A DNA stretch of 64,000 bases. It comes from Porphyrobacter sp. AAP60. Its GTDB lineage: Bacteria; Pseudomonadota; Alphaproteobacteria; Sphingomonadales; Sphingomonadaceae. The notes beneath the pieces were generated by a model. The model ran no database searches. It worked only from the letters and a program-made list of their open reading frames with translations, and had not been told where the DNA came from. The DNA lies in assembly GCF_001296025.1 (NCBI RefSeq), contig NZ_LJHV01000002.1, positions 434,001 through 498,000 on the forward strand. Reading direction: 5' to 3'. This document shows, in pieces, positions 10,416 to 19,542 of the stretch; positions within the stretch are counted from its first letter, which is position 1, and every line of letters starts with the position of its first letter. The translations under genes were made by a program, and so were the position numbers.

Positions 10416-11141
10416 CTAAAGCCAGCTGGCGATCTGGGTCAGCGGCTTTTTGCGCATGGCATGGGCCGGCACGGTAGCTTGCAGCGAGGGCCGGCCCACC
10501 ACGATGATCATCACCGGCTTTTCCCATTCGGGCCTGCCGCAGACCTTGCGCAGGAAGCCCATCGGCGAAGGGGTGTGGGTGAGGGTCGCCAATCCCGCGA
10601 CGTGCAAGGTCGCCAGCAACATCCCGCAAGCGATTCCGACGCTTTCGTTGACGTAGTAATTCTGCGTTTCGCCATCTTCGTCGATCCCGCCCTTGCGCTG
10701 GGCGAAGACGACAATGAGGTAGGGCGCGGTTTCGAGGAAAGGCTTGTCGGCATGGGTTCCCAGATCGGCCAGCGCGGCGAGCCATTCTGCACCAGCCTTC
10801 GGTGCATCGCCTGCCGTACCGTAGAAGCGGCGTTCTTCGGCCTCGGCTGCTTCGCGGATGGCGCGCTTGGTTTCCGGCGTTTCGATGACGGCAAAATGCC
10901 AAGGCTGGTGATTGGCACCGCTCGGTGCGCTTCCTGCTGCCATAATTGCGGCCTCGATCACTTCGCGCGGCACCGGATCGGCGGAGAAATCCCGGCAGGT
11001 ACGCCGCTGCTTCAGGTGTTCCGAAAAATTTTGAGCGCGCGTGATCGCCTCTGCATCGGACAACAAGGGAAGCGTATAGGGCAGGGCATCGGGGCTGTTC
11101 ATCGGACCGGGTTTGACCTTGATCGTGGCAGGAATCGACAT
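10416..11141 (-). CDS. nitroreductase-family FMN oxidoreductase
   Basis: A 241-residue member of the nitroreductase superfamily. The phosphate-binding segment RRTCRDFSADPVP (about 46-58) and SAPSGANHQPWHF (about 71-83) are the FMN-contact motifs, and the C-terminal half has the usual VVGRPS strand. The N-terminal layout and the insert around FYGTAGDAPKAG recall the iodotyrosine-deiodinase-like branch, whose bacterial members act on halogenated phenols or unknown substrates. It is transcribed towards the first coq4 gene, and its start lies six bases from the palindrome shared with the second. That location suggests joint control. Confidence 0.8.
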   Translation of the reverse strand: MSIPATIKVKPGPMNSPDALPYTLPLLSDAEAITRAQNFSEHLKQRRTCRDFSADPVPREVIEAAIMAAGSAPSGANHQPWHFAVIETPETKRAIREAAEAEERRFYGTAGDAPKAGAEWLAALADLGTHADKPFLETAPYLIVVFAQRKGGIDEDGETQNYYVNESVGIACGMLLATLHVAGLATLTHTPSPMGFLRKVCGRPEWEKPVMIIVVGRPSLQATVPAHAMRKKPLTQIASWL

Positions 11142-11146
11142 TTAAC

Positions 11147-11161
11147 TGACATTAATGTAAG
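11147..11161. promoter_or_regulatory. operator-like palindrome between nitroreductase and second coq4
   Basis: TGACATTAATGTAAG contains the perfect 10-bp palindrome ACATTAATGT (11149-11158). It lies in the 68-bp divergent gap, 5 bp from the nitroreductase ATG and 48 bp from the coq4 ATG. It matches the copy at 9510-9524 at 13 of 15 positions. A repressor bound here could block both divergent transcripts. Confidence 0.55.
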
Positions 11162-11209
11162 TAGTGCCATGTGAACCCAATTCGCGAATCACGCCGAGGA
11201 CGTTACACA

Positions 11210-12001
11210 ATGGCACTGCTTGATCTTCCGCTGGTTGCCCCGGAACGCAAGGTTTCCGGCTTTCGTCCGCTCAAGGTGCTGCGCCACTTCGGCAAGCTGA
11301 TCGAAGACAAGGAAGACACCGAACAGGTATTCCACATCATCGAAGCGACCAAGGGCAGGCGCAGCCACCGTCAGGCATGGGACTTTATCCGCTCGCCGCT
11401 TGGTCAACGCTTCGTTGCCGAAGAAACCGACATTCCGGCGATGCTGGATGATCACGCCCACTGGGCCGATTGCGGACCGAACACGGTTGCAGCGCATTAC
11501 ATCGCTTTCATGAAACGCGAAGGATTGTCCGCTGCGGGGCTGGTCGCTGAAAGTCACAAGTGGCTGCCCGCCGATGCCCGCCCGCAGGATCTGACCGAAT
11601 GGTATTTCGAACGTCTGCGCGATACGCATGATCTGTTCCACGTGCTCACCGGCTATGGCCGCGATGCGCTGGGCGAAGTGAGCCTGCTGGGCTTTTCCTA
11701 CGAACAGAACCACAACACCGGCATCCTGTTCATCGCCTATGCCGGTGCGCGCCAGATCAGGAAGGTCAGCGGCACCAAGGCGCCGGTCTTTGCAGCGATC
11801 AAGGAAGGCCGCAGGCTGGGCAAGGCCGCGGGCAAAATCTCGCATCAGGATATCGCCGCGCTGATGCGCGAGGACATCGATGCAGCGCGCGCGCGGCTGA
11901 ATATCGGTCAGCCCGAGATTTATCGCCATTGCCTGTCGATCCTCGAAAACGAAGGCACCGCACGCGAGGCGCTGACCCTGGGCGGCGCGCAAGCGGCCTG
12001 A
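11210..12001 (+). CDS. Coq4-family ubiquinone biosynthesis protein (paralog 2)
   Basis: A 263-residue paralog of the protein encoded at 9586. The metal-site motif HDLFH is at 140-144 and is followed by VLTGYGRDALGE, nearly identical to paralog 1. The IEDKEDTEQVFHII segment matches KDKEDTSLVFKI. The ATG at 11210 was preferred to a GTG at 11171 because GAGGA precedes it at normal spacing and the shared fold begins right after. It diverges from the nitroreductase gene across a palindrome. The duplicated gene and shared site suggest condition-dependent ubiquinone metabolism or a second quinone-linked role. Confidence 0.85.
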   Translation: MALLDLPLVAPERKVSGFRPLKVLRHFGKLIEDKEDTEQVFHIIEATKGRRSHRQAWDFIRSPLGQRFVAEETDIPAMLDDHAHWADCGPNTVAAHYIAFMKREGLSAAGLVAESHKWLPADARPQDLTEWYFERLRDTHDLFHVLTGYGRDALGEVSLLGFSYEQNHNTGILFIAYAGARQIRKVSGTKAPVFAAIKEGRRLGKAAGKISHQDIAALMREDIDAARARLNIGQPEIYRHCLSILENEGTAREALTLGGAQAA

Positions 12002-12005
12002 TCGA

Positions 12006-12413
12006 TCAGCGCAATTCCTTGCGGATTACAAGCTTCAGGCCCGACCAGACATCATCGATATCGCAGGTCTTGGTATCGACCAGACCCAGCGGCAGGCCCA
12101 CTTCGCGGATGATGTCTTCGGTTATTTCGTTCGGCTCGCTGGAGCCCGGTTTCGGCCAGCTGACCCAGATTTGGCCATCCAGCGCGATCTGATTTCGCAA
12201 CGCGGCGAGATGATCTTCCAGCGCCTTGCGCTCGGTCACGAAGATATGCGCCGCATCGATCCCTCTCCCCGGCTCGGCAACGAACCGCAATTCCAGCGCA
12301 TATTCGTCGATCTCGTCGATGACGTTTTCCGGCATGGCATCGAACCACACCCGCATTCCGTCGCGCAGGGTCAGTTTCTTGACCAGCGGGGTGCCGGAAT
12401 GGCCTGAGGTCAT
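12006..12413 (-). CDS. DUF3052-family protein
   Basis: A 135-residue cytoplasmic protein without signal or membrane segments. The N-terminus (SGTPLVKKLTLRDGMRVWFDAMPE) and the tail CDIDDVWSGLKLVIRK match the conserved ends of DUF3052, a family of unknown function found in many actinobacteria and proteobacteria. The core ALRNQIALDGQIWVSWPK has the look of a nucleotide- or methyl-transferase-derived Rossmann remnant, but no cofactor motif remains. It lies 25 bp after purL on the same strand and is probably co-transcribed with it. Confidence 0.75.
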   Translation of the reverse strand: MTSGHSGTPLVKKLTLRDGMRVWFDAMPENVIDEIDEYALELRFVAEPGRGIDAAHIFVTERKALEDHLAALRNQIALDGQIWVSWPKPGSSEPNEITEDIIREVGLPLGLVDTKTCDIDDVWSGLKLVIRKELR

Positions 12414-12438
12414 CGCCTTGCTCCTGAATGCCGGACGA

Positions 12439-14679
12439 TCAGGCTTCCATCCATTCGTCGAAGAACCGCTGATTGGCAGCGCGCAGTTCAGCCAACGGCA
12501 CGCCGAGCACGCTGTCTCCGCCGACAGTGCCGATGCGCTGGAAGCCGATCTGTGCGGTGTCCTCGTCACGGGTGCCCTTCGCGAGTGCCTGATTGAGCGC
12601 CGCCACATCGGGCACAGTAATCAGATAGCGCCCCTGATCCTCGCCAAACCACCATTGGGCGGGCGTGTAATCGGGGTTGCCCGCCAGGTCGGCATCCGCG
12701 CCCAGATCGCCCGCCAGCGCCATTTCCGCCAGCGCGACGGCCAGGCCGCCATCCGACAGATCGTGGACGGCATTCACCAGCCCGTCAGCGATCAATTCGT
12801 GGATGATCTCGCCCGCAGTGCGCTCGACAGTGAGGTCGGTCGGCGGAGTGCGTCCGGCCTCCATGCCCTTGACCACGCGCAGCCACAGGGACTGGCCGAG
12901 ATGCGAGCGGGTGGGATCGGGCTTGGCCCAGAACTCCGGCCCGACGAGGTAGATCGCATCGCCCGCCTGCTTGAAATGCATCGTCATCATCTTCGACAGA
13001 TCGGTGATGATACCGACGCCGCCAATTGCCGGTGTTGGCAGGATGGCCGATCCGCCGCCAGTCGCCTTGCTTTCGTTGTAGAGGCTGACGTTGCCCGAAA
13101 CGATCGGGAAATCGAGCGCCCGGCAGGCATCGCCCATGCCTTCCAGCGCATGGACGATCTGCGCCATGATCTCGGGCCGCTGCGGGTTGGCGAAGTTGAG
13201 GCAGTTGGTCACCGCCAGCGGGCGCGCGCCCACGGCGCACAGGTTGCGATAGGCCTCCGCGATGGCCTGCTTGCCGCCCTCGTAAGGGTCGGCAAAGACA
13301 TAGCGCGGGGTGCAGTCGGTGGTGATGGCCAGCGCCTTGCCTGTTCCATGCACCCGCACCACACCAGCATCGCCGCCGGTCTGGAGCGTATCGGCACCGA
13401 CCTGCGAATCGTACTGCTGCGCAATCCAGCGGCGCGAAGCGAGGTCGGGTGAGGCCATCATGGTCAGCAGGTCAGCCGCGATATCGTCGCTCGCTGGCAC
13501 TTCGGCGAGTGGTTTCACACCGGCCCAGACCTTGTATTCATCCTTGGAGAGATAGGGGCGGTCATACAGCGGCGCATCGGCAGCCAGCGGTCCCAAGGGA
13601 ATGTCGCACACGATCTCGCCGTTGAATTCCAGCACCATGTGGCCGGTATCGGTGACTTCGCCGATCACCGCGAAATCCAGCTCCCACTTGCGGAAAATCG
13701 CCTCGGCCATGGCTTCCTTGCCGGGCTTCAGCACCATCAGCATCCGCTCCTGGCTTTCCGAAAGCATCATCTCATAAGGCGTCATGCCGGTTTCGCGGCA
13801 AGGCACCTTGTTCATATCGAGTCGGATGCCAGCCTTGCCGTTGGTCGCCATTTCGACGCTGGAGGAGGTGAGGCCGGCTGCGCCCATATCTTGGATCGCG
13901 ACAATCGCATCGGTCGCCATCAGTTCCAGGCAGGCTTCGATCAGCAGTTTTTCGGTGAAAGGATCGCCCACCTGCACCGTCGGGCGCTTGGCTTCGGCAT
14001 CATCGCCAAAATCGGCCGAAGCCATGGTCGCGCCGTGAATCCCGTCGCGCCCGGTCTTGCTGCCGACATAGACGATCGGATTGCCGAGGCCGGTGGCAGC
14101 TGAATAGAAAATCTTGTCGGCATCAGCCACGCCAACCGTCATAGCATTGACGAGGATATTGCCATCATAGGCCGGATGGAAATTGGTCTCCCCCGCCACG
14201 GTCGGCACGCCGACGCAGTTGCCATAGCCGCCGATACCCGCGACCACACCTTGCACCAGATGCTTCATCTTCGGATGGTCGGGCCGGCCGAACCGCAGCG
14301 CATTGGCATTGGCGATCGGGCGCGCGCCCATGGTGAAGACATCGCGCAAAATGCCGCCCACACCTGTCGCTGCGCCCTGATAGGGCTCGATATAGCTGGG
14401 GTGGTTGTGGCTCTCCATCTTGAAGATCGCCGCCTGACCATCGCCAATGTCGATCACGCCGGCGTTCTCGCCCGGGCCGCAAATCACCCACGGCGCCTCG
14501 GTCGGCAGCTTTTTCAGGTGCAGACGCGAGGATTTGTAGCTGCAATGCTCTGACCACATGACCGAGAAAATGCCGAGCTCAACAAGGTTTGGCTCGCGGC
14601 CCAATGCGGAGAGGACGCGCTGGTATTCCTCGGCGGAAAGGCCGTGCTGTTCGACGATTTCGGGGGTGATTGTGGTCAT
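12439..14679 (-). CDS. purL: phosphoribosylformylglycinamidine synthase subunit PurL
   Basis: The ATP-dependent synthetase subunit of the fourth step of purine synthesis, acting with PurQ and PurS, which are not in the window. The 746-residue length is that of the small PurL used with separate PurQ/PurS. The two AIRS-like halves are both present: [14 protein letters not shown] near residues 39-52, [35 protein letters not shown], and a second-half [16 protein letters not shown]. No glutamine amidotransferase domain is attached. The start ATG at 14679 follows a GGAG-like site. Confidence 0.96.
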   Translation of the reverse strand: MTTITPEIVEQHGLSAEEYQRVLSALGREPNLVELGIFSVMWSEHCSYKSSRLHLKKLPTEAPWVICGPGENAGVIDIGDGQAAIFKMESHNHPSYIEPYQGAATGVGGILRDVFTMGARPIANANALRFGRPDHPKMKHLVQGVVAGIGGYGNCVGVPTVAGETNFHPAYDGNILVNAMTVGVADADKIFYSAATGLGNPIVYVGSKTGRDGIHGATMASADFGDDAEAKRPTVQVGDPFTEKLLIEACLELMATDAIVAIQDMGAAGLTSSSVEMATNGKAGIRLDMNKVPCRETGMTPYEMMLSESQERMLMVLKPGKEAMAEAIFRKWELDFAVIGEVTDTGHMVLEFNGEIVCDIPLGPLAADAPLYDRPYLSKDEYKVWAGVKPLAEVPASDDIAADLLTMMASPDLASRRWIAQQYDSQVGADTLQTGGDAGVVRVHGTGKALAITTDCTPRYVFADPYEGGKQAIAEAYRNLCAVGARPLAVTNCLNFANPQRPEIMAQIVHALEGMGDACRALDFPIVSGNVSLYNESKATGGGSAILPTPAIGGVGIITDLSKMMTMHFKQAGDAIYLVGPEFWAKPDPTRSHLGQSLWLRVVKGMEAGRTPPTDLTVERTAGEIIHELIADGLVNAVHDLSDGGLAVALAEMALAGDLGADADLAGNPDYTPAQWWFGEDQGRYLITVPDVAALNQALAKGTRDEDTAQIGFQRIGTVGGDSVLGVPLAELRAANQRFFDEWMEA

Positions 14680-14709
14680 CAGGGCAAGCTCCTTGACCGG
14701 CCCCCTAGA

Positions 14710-15384
14710 TCACTGGATCGACAAGGCCAAGCCGCCGCGTTTCTTGAACCAGCGATTCTTCCCCACCCACGCTGCCAGTGCCGTCAGCACGGCGAAGGCA
14801 ACCAGCGCCTGGATATAAAGAAATGCACCGGCGCTATCGGGATGCGGGCCGAACCAATTGATCATTTGCAGCAGCAATAACACCCCAAGCAGTACGGCAG
14901 GTGGGCCCACCGGCCCGCGGGTGCGGTGCAGATAAAACGCGAAAGCGCCCAAGGTGATTCCCAGTTCCAGCGGGATCGCCGCCCAGGGGTAATTCCACAG
15001 CCCGAGGCCGAGTTTTGGCGGGGTGCCGTCAATCGTCAGATCAGGCACGTGGACGATCAGATCGAGCAACCAGTGCGATATCACCACCGCGCCCGCCAGC
15101 ATCCCTGCAAACAGGTTGCGGTCACGAATGGCCACCACCCCGAAAAAAGCCGCTGCCCAGATCGCCGTGCCGATCAGGCTGTGCGTGTATGGCATATGAT
15201 AAAGATCAAGCGGCACCATGACGCTTGCCGCAGGATCGACCCGCAGCCGCTCCACCCCGAGCAGAGCGAGAGCGAAGAAGCCCCAGTCGACCAGCTGTGC
15301 GGCCACAAACACCGTGCCCAGCCGCGGGCTTTGCGGGCTGACCGCAGCAGCAATGAAAGCAGGAGCGAAATGGCCGATGAACAT
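14710..15384 (-). CDS. integral membrane protein, YdjM-like metal-dependent hydrolase type
   Basis: A 224-residue protein with about six hydrophobic segments. The N-terminal half has a histidine-containing pattern, HMPYTHSLIGT and then SHWLLDLIVHVPD, reminiscent of membrane-bound metal-dependent hydrolases related to YdjM. Those residues could form a metal site at the membrane face, but no substrate is known. The ATG at 15384 was chosen because upstream in-frame codons overlap the DUF2177 gene and encode no hydrophobic helix. It follows the DUF2177 gene by 14 bp and is likely its operon partner. Confidence 0.6.
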   Translation of the reverse strand: MFIGHFAPAFIAAAVSPQSPRLGTVFVAAQLVDWGFFALALLGVERLRVDPAASVMVPLDLYHMPYTHSLIGTAIWAAAFFGVVAIRDRNLFAGMLAGAVVISHWLLDLIVHVPDLTIDGTPPKLGLGLWNYPWAAIPLELGITLGAFAFYLHRTRGPVGPPAVLLGVLLLLQMINWFGPHPDSAGAFLYIQALVAFAVLTALAAWVGKNRWFKKRGGLALSIQ

Positions 15385-15398
15385 GGGGTGCCTGCCTG

Positions 15399-15806
15399 TC
15401 AGGCCGGGACGAAACGCAGCACAACCCAGGTGGCAATCGCGCTGGCCATACCGGTGGCAAAAGCGCCCCACAGGATGTCGAGCACGCTGATATGCGTCGC
15501 CCACACCTTGAACACCGCCTGCGAAGTCAGATCGAAGGTGGCGTAGCACAACCCGCCCAGCAGGATGCCGTTGAGCAAGGCGGCTTGCACCGTGCCGCTT
15601 TCAATGCCGGGTTTGATCGCGAACCAGGTCATGCCCGCAATGTAGATAAAGTAGAACGCTGCGGCCGCGCCGACATTGAAATTCTTGGCCATGATCTCGC
15701 CGATCACCGGCTTGTAAAGATTGACCGAAGCCCAGCGCAGCCACACGGCGTCCAGTGCGCCAAAGGCGACCGCCGCCACGCCATAGGCGATGATCCACTT
15801 CAACAT
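15399..15806 (-). CDS. DUF2177-family membrane protein
   Basis: A 135-residue protein with four predicted transmembrane helices and the DUF2177 consensus: an N-terminal DAVWLRWASVNLYKP loop, GIESGTVQAALLNGILLGGLCYATFDLTSQAV in the middle, and a Trp-containing DILWGAF loop before the last helix. The family is widespread in proteobacteria and has no established function. It is the first gene of a two-gene membrane-protein pair and is divergent from xseB, with 83 bp between the starts for promoters. Confidence 0.85.
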   Translation of the reverse strand: MLKWIIAYGVAAVAFGALDAVWLRWASVNLYKPVIGEIMAKNFNVGAAAAFYFIYIAGMTWFAIKPGIESGTVQAALLNGILLGGLCYATFDLTSQAVFKVWATHISVLDILWGAFATGMASAIATWVVLRFVPA

Positions 15807-15889
15807 ATGCTGACTTTCCCTGTCTTTCGTGATCCCGCCCGTGTTTGCCAGCCTTGACCGCGCCCGCCCGCGCCGTCAATGCTCCATGA

Positions 15890-16159
15890 ATGGACGAGGG
15901 TACAGCAACCACTGCCGCAGGGCAGGAGATTTCACAGATGAGTTTCGAGCAGGCGCTGGCCGCGCTCGAACAGATCGTGCAGCAGTTGGAGCGCGGCGAC
16001 GTGCCGCTTGATCAGTCGATCAGCCTGTATGAACGCGGCGAGGCTTTGCGAGCTGCGTGCCAGAAACGGCTCGATGCGGCGCAGGCGCGGATCGAAAAGA
16101 TCGTCACCGGCGCTGATGGCCGTGCGTCAGGCACGCAAAGCTTCGACGCGGAAAGCTGA
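15890..16159 (+). CDS. xseB: exodeoxyribonuclease VII small subunit
   Basis: The small subunit that binds XseA in exonuclease VII, a single-strand DNA nuclease. The 89-residue protein has the canonical helical hairpin SFEQALAALEQIVQQLERGDVPLDQSISLYERG, followed by a second amphipathic helix and a charged tail. The N-terminal 16 residues are an unconserved extension, and an internal Met before SFEQAL could also serve as start. The ispA gene follows within 5 bp, the classic xseB-ispA pairing. xseA is not in the window. Confidence 0.93.
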   Translation: MDEGTATTAAGQEISQMSFEQALAALEQIVQQLERGDVPLDQSISLYERGEALRAACQKRLDAAQARIEKIVTGADGRASGTQSFDAES

Positions 16160-16164
16160 GGGTG

Positions 16165-17076
16165 ATGCTGGTGCAAACGGGGGGTAGTCTGCTCGGCGAC
16201 GCGATCAAAAGCGTTCAGGCCGATATTGATTCGTTGTTCGATGCGCTGTTGCCGGTGCCGGATGATACCAGCGCGCGGCTTGTCGAAGCGATGCGATACG
16301 CCACAATCGGCGGCGGCAAGCGGGTGCGCCCGCTGCTGGTGTGCAGCACCGCCAGCCTGTTCGGCGTATCGCGCGATGCGGCGCTGCGGGCTGGTGCCGC
16401 AATCGAGGCGATCCATGTCTATTCGCTGATCCACGATGATCTGCCCTGTATGGACAATGATGATCTGCGCCACGGCAAGCCGACGCTGCACAATGTCTAT
16501 GACGAGGCGACAGCGGTGCTGGCAGGCGATGCGCTGCACGCGCTGGCATTCGAAATTCTTGCCGATGACAGCACCAGCGAAGATCCTTTCACCCGCAGCG
16601 AGCTGATCGCCACACTGGGCAAGGCATCGGGGATGCACGGCATGGCCGGCGGGCAGATGATGGACATGGTCGCTGACGAGGAAGGCGTGACCTATGACCT
16701 TCACACCATCACCCGCCTGCAGCAGCTGAAAACCGGCGCACTGCTGGCCGCCAGCGTCGAAATGGGCGCGATCCTGGGCAAGGTTGCGCCGCAGGGCAGG
16801 GCGCACTTGCGGGCCTATGCCCGCGATATCGGCCTTGCCTTCCAGATCGCCGATGACCTCCTCGATGTCGAAGGCGATGTTGAAAAGGCGGGCAAGGCAC
16901 TGCGCAAGGATGACGAGCAGGGCAAGCAGACCTTTGTGACGCTGATGGGTGCCGAAAAGGCCCGCGAACAGGCCCGCGCGCTGGTAGATCAAGCAGAATT
17001 GCGACTCGCCTCCTATGGCAGCGAGGCCGATGTGCTGCGCGCGCTGGCCCGTTACATCGTCGAGCGGGATCGCTGA
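16165..17076 (+). CDS. ispA: farnesyl diphosphate synthase (geranyltranstransferase)
   Basis: Condenses IPP with DMAPP and GPP to make the C15 precursor of ubiquinone, undecaprenol and carotenoids. The 303-residue protein has both aspartate-rich metal motifs: DDLPCMD at 91-97 (the DDxxxxD of type II bacterial FPPS) and DDLLD at 230-234. GGGKRVRPLL near residue 50 binds pyrophosphate. A GTG at 16162 directly before the ATG would add one residue. The gene is tightly coupled to xseB; coaD follows 39 bp on. Confidence 0.94.
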   Translation: MLVQTGGSLLGDAIKSVQADIDSLFDALLPVPDDTSARLVEAMRYATIGGGKRVRPLLVCSTASLFGVSRDAALRAGAAIEAIHVYSLIHDDLPCMDNDDLRHGKPTLHNVYDEATAVLAGDALHALAFEILADDSTSEDPFTRSELIATLGKASGMHGMAGGQMMDMVADEEGVTYDLHTITRLQQLKTGALLAASVEMGAILGKVAPQGRAHLRAYARDIGLAFQIADDLLDVEGDVEKAGKALRKDDEQGKQTFVTLMGAEKAREQARALVDQAELRLASYGSEADVLRALARYIVERDR

Positions 17077-17115
17077 CCTTCCGGCGCTGATCCTTTCAGG
17101 AGAGGGACAAACACC

Positions 17116-17628
17116 ATGACACGCCGCATCGGGATCTATCCCGGAACCTTTGATCCGATCACTCTGGGCCATGCCGATATCATCCGGCGCGGATCGAAGC
17201 TGGTCGATCACCTGATCATTGGGGTGACCACCAATCCTTCGAAAAACCCGATGTTCTCCAACGAGGAACGCTTCCGCATGGTGGAGCGGGAAGTGGCCAA
17301 CATGGGTCTGACCAATGTCGAAGTGGTGGGATTCAATGCGCTGCTGGTGAAATTCGCGCAGAAGCAGAAGGCCAATGTCATCATCCGCGGCCTGCGCGCT
17401 GTGGCGGATTTCGAATACGAATATCAGATGGCAGGCATGAACCAGCAGCTCGATGAGGAAATCGAGACTGTTTTTCTGATGGCCGATGTCTCGCTCCAGC
17501 CGATTGCATCGAAACTGGTCAAGGAAATCGCCATTTACGGCGGCGATGTTGCCCGCTTCGTCAGCCCGCCGGTGTGCGCCGAATTGGAATTGCGGGTGCG
17601 CGAACAGGGGTTGAAGGGCGATTACTGA
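17116..17628 (+). CDS. coaD: phosphopantetheine adenylyltransferase
   Basis: Transfers AMP to 4'-phosphopantetheine in the penultimate step of coenzyme A synthesis. The 170-residue protein opens with the nucleotidyltransferase signature GIYPGTFDPITLGH (TxGH at 16-19). IIRGLRAVADFEYEYQMAGMN and the second ATP-binding segment SSKLVKEIA-like IASKLVKEIAIYGGD are intact. A good ribosome site (AGGAGAGG) precedes the ATG at 17116. Confidence 0.96.
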   Translation: MTRRIGIYPGTFDPITLGHADIIRRGSKLVDHLIIGVTTNPSKNPMFSNEERFRMVEREVANMGLTNVEVVGFNALLVKFAQKQKANVIIRGLRAVADFEYEYQMAGMNQQLDEEIETVFLMADVSLQPIASKLVKEIAIYGGDVARFVSPPVCAELELRVREQGLKGDY

Positions 17629-17715
17629 AGCGCCCGCCCTGTTCACAGCCTGCCGATCGTTCATTGAAGTGTCAGCCGGGCATGGCTACACGGCGAGCCT
17701 AATCCGGATGGAACC

Positions 17716-18453
17716 ATGATCACAGCCAAGCTTTCGCCTGCCCTTGCCGCCCTGCTTCTGTTCGCCGCGCCCCATGCGGCCCATGCTCAGCAGCAGCGCG
17801 ATGACACGCCCCCTGTCGCTTTCGGAGATACCGCCGAAAAGGATGACGAGGACAAGGACGAAAAGGCCGCGCCGGCCCTGCGTACCTATGCGCCGATCGA
17901 ATATGATGCGGCGGTCGATCCCGAAAATGTCTGGGTGCTTGATCTGTCGAATGGCCAGCGGGTCAAGATCCGGCTTCAGGCTGACTGGGCCCCTGGCCAC
18001 GTAGAGCGAATCAAGGAACTCACCCGGCGCGGCTTTTACGATGGCGTGGTGTTCCACCGCGTGATCGAAGGCTTCATGGCGCAGGGCGGCGATCCGACCG
18101 GAACGGGGCAGGGCGGCAGCGAACTTCCCGATCTCAAGGCCGAATTCAACCCCATGCCGCATGTGCGCGGCACGCTGGCGATGGCGCGCGCTTCGGAAGA
18201 AGACAGCGCCAACAGCCAGTTCTTCATCGTGTTCTACCCGCGCTTCAGCCTCGACAAGAAATACACCAATCTGGGCCGGGTGATCGACAACATGGAAGCC
18301 GTGGACGCGATCAACCGGGGCGAACCGCCCGAGCAGCCGACTTACGTCGTGCAAGCATCGATCGCGAGCGACAATCGCCCGGTGCCTCCGCCGCCCGCAC
18401 CGGCGGCGGACGAGCCGATTTCGGCCGACATGCTGAGCGCGCCGATCGACTAA
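17716..18453 (+). CDS. secreted cyclophilin-type peptidyl-prolyl isomerase
   Basis: A 245-residue periplasmic foldase. The signal sequence runs to about residue 25 (LLLFAAPHAAHAQ), an acidic Lys/Glu/Asp linker follows, and the cyclophilin domain covers about 65-215. Catalytic and binding features are present: FHRVIEGFMAQGGDPTGTGQGG, then LAMARASEEDSANSQFFI and the terminal LGRVIDNMEAVDAI. A Pro-rich C-terminal tail extends beyond the domain. It probably assists folding of envelope proteins. It stands alone, 87 bp after coaD. Confidence 0.9.
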   Translation: MITAKLSPALAALLLFAAPHAAHAQQQRDDTPPVAFGDTAEKDDEDKDEKAAPALRTYAPIEYDAAVDPENVWVLDLSNGQRVKIRLQADWAPGHVERIKELTRRGFYDGVVFHRVIEGFMAQGGDPTGTGQGGSELPDLKAEFNPMPHVRGTLAMARASEEDSANSQFFIVFYPRFSLDKKYTNLGRVIDNMEAVDAINRGEPPEQPTYVVQASIASDNRPVPPPPAPAADEPISADMLSAPID

Positions 18454-18495
18454 AAGGCTTTTCGCAGGCGCGCGGTGCCGCTACGCGCCGCGCCC

Positions 18496-19533
18496 ATGAA
18501 GGTTGATCTGTTCGATTTCGATTTGCCGCAGGATCGCATTGCCCTGCGTCCGGTGCGCCCGCGTGATGCGGCGCGGATGCTGGTGGTTCGCGGGCAGGAT
18601 GCGCCTTTCGAAGACCAGCATGTGCATGAACTGCCCGATCTGCTGAACCCCGGTGATGTGCTGGTGTTCAACGACACCCGCGTCATCCCCGCCCAGCTCG
18701 AAGGCCGCCGTGCTGACGGAGAGGCGAAGATCGGCGCGACGCTGCACAAGCGGATCGACCTGCGCCGCTGGCAGGCCTTCGTCCGCAATGCCAAGCGGGT
18801 GAAGGAAGGCGATCAGCTGGTGTTCGGCGGCGGCGTCACCGCCATTGCCGAGGGGCGGCTTCCCGATGGTTCGATCACGCTGTTCTTCGAAGGGGAAGAG
18901 CCGGTCGAAGTGCTGCTGACCCGCGCGGGCACCATGCCGCTGCCGCCCTATATTGCCAGCAAACGCGGGGTGGATGCGCAGGATCTGGAAGATTACCAGA
19001 CCATGTTCGCGGCGGAAGAAGGCGCGGTCGCCGCCCCCACGGCATCGCTGCATTTCACGCAAAGGCTGGTCGACGCGCTTGATGCGCGCGGCATCGATCG
19101 GGCGATGCTGACGTTGCACGTAGGGGCAGGCACCTTTCTTCCGGTCAAGGCCGAGGATACCGACGACCACCAGATGCACGCAGAGTTTGGCCGCATTTCG
19201 CAATGCACGGCTGAGCGGCTCAACCAAGCCCGCGCCAAGGGTGGCCGGATCATCGCGGTAGGCACCACCTCACTGCGCCTGCTGGAAAGCGCGGTGAACG
19301 AGAACGGCGTTATCCAGCCTTTCGCCGGGGACACTGCGATTTTCATCACGCCGGGCTACAAATTGCGCGCCGTGGATGGGCTGATGACCAATTTCCACCT
19401 GCCCAAATCCACCCTGATGATGCTGGTCAGCGCGCTTATGGGCCGCGACCGGATGATGGCGGCCTATGCCCATGCCATTGCCAACGAATACCGCTTCTAT
19501 TCCTATGGTGACTCCTCGTTGTTGCTGCCCTAA
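18496..19533 (+). CDS. queA: S-adenosylmethionine:tRNA ribosyltransferase-isomerase
   Basis: Adds the epoxycyclopentane moiety from SAM to preQ1 in tRNA, making epoxyqueuosine. The 345-residue protein starts with [19 protein letters not shown], the standard QueA N-terminus, which fixes the ATG at 18496; an upstream GTG at 18475 is unlikely. [27 protein letters not shown] and [20 protein letters not shown] are conserved blocks. tgt, the enzyme that inserts preQ1, lies 2.5 kb downstream, separated by an ABC exporter and a porin-like gene. Confidence 0.96.
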   Translation: MKVDLFDFDLPQDRIALRPVRPRDAARMLVVRGQDAPFEDQHVHELPDLLNPGDVLVFNDTRVIPAQLEGRRADGEAKIGATLHKRIDLRRWQAFVRNAKRVKEGDQLVFGGGVTAIAEGRLPDGSITLFFEGEEPVEVLLTRAGTMPLPPYIASKRGVDAQDLEDYQTMFAAEEGAVAAPTASLHFTQRLVDALDARGIDRAMLTLHVGAGTFLPVKAEDTDDHQMHAEFGRISQCTAERLNQARAKGGRIIAVGTTSLRLLESAVNENGVIQPFAGDTAIFITPGYKLRAVDGLMTNFHLPKSTLMMLVSALMGRDRMMAAYAHAIANEYRFYSYGDSSLLLP

Positions 19534-19542
19534 CTGGGTTTC

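Noticed and set aside
10416..12001. Nitroreductase-coq4 gene set as a mobile island
   Set aside because: Composition and codon use match the surroundings, and there are no repeats or integrase. Looks native.
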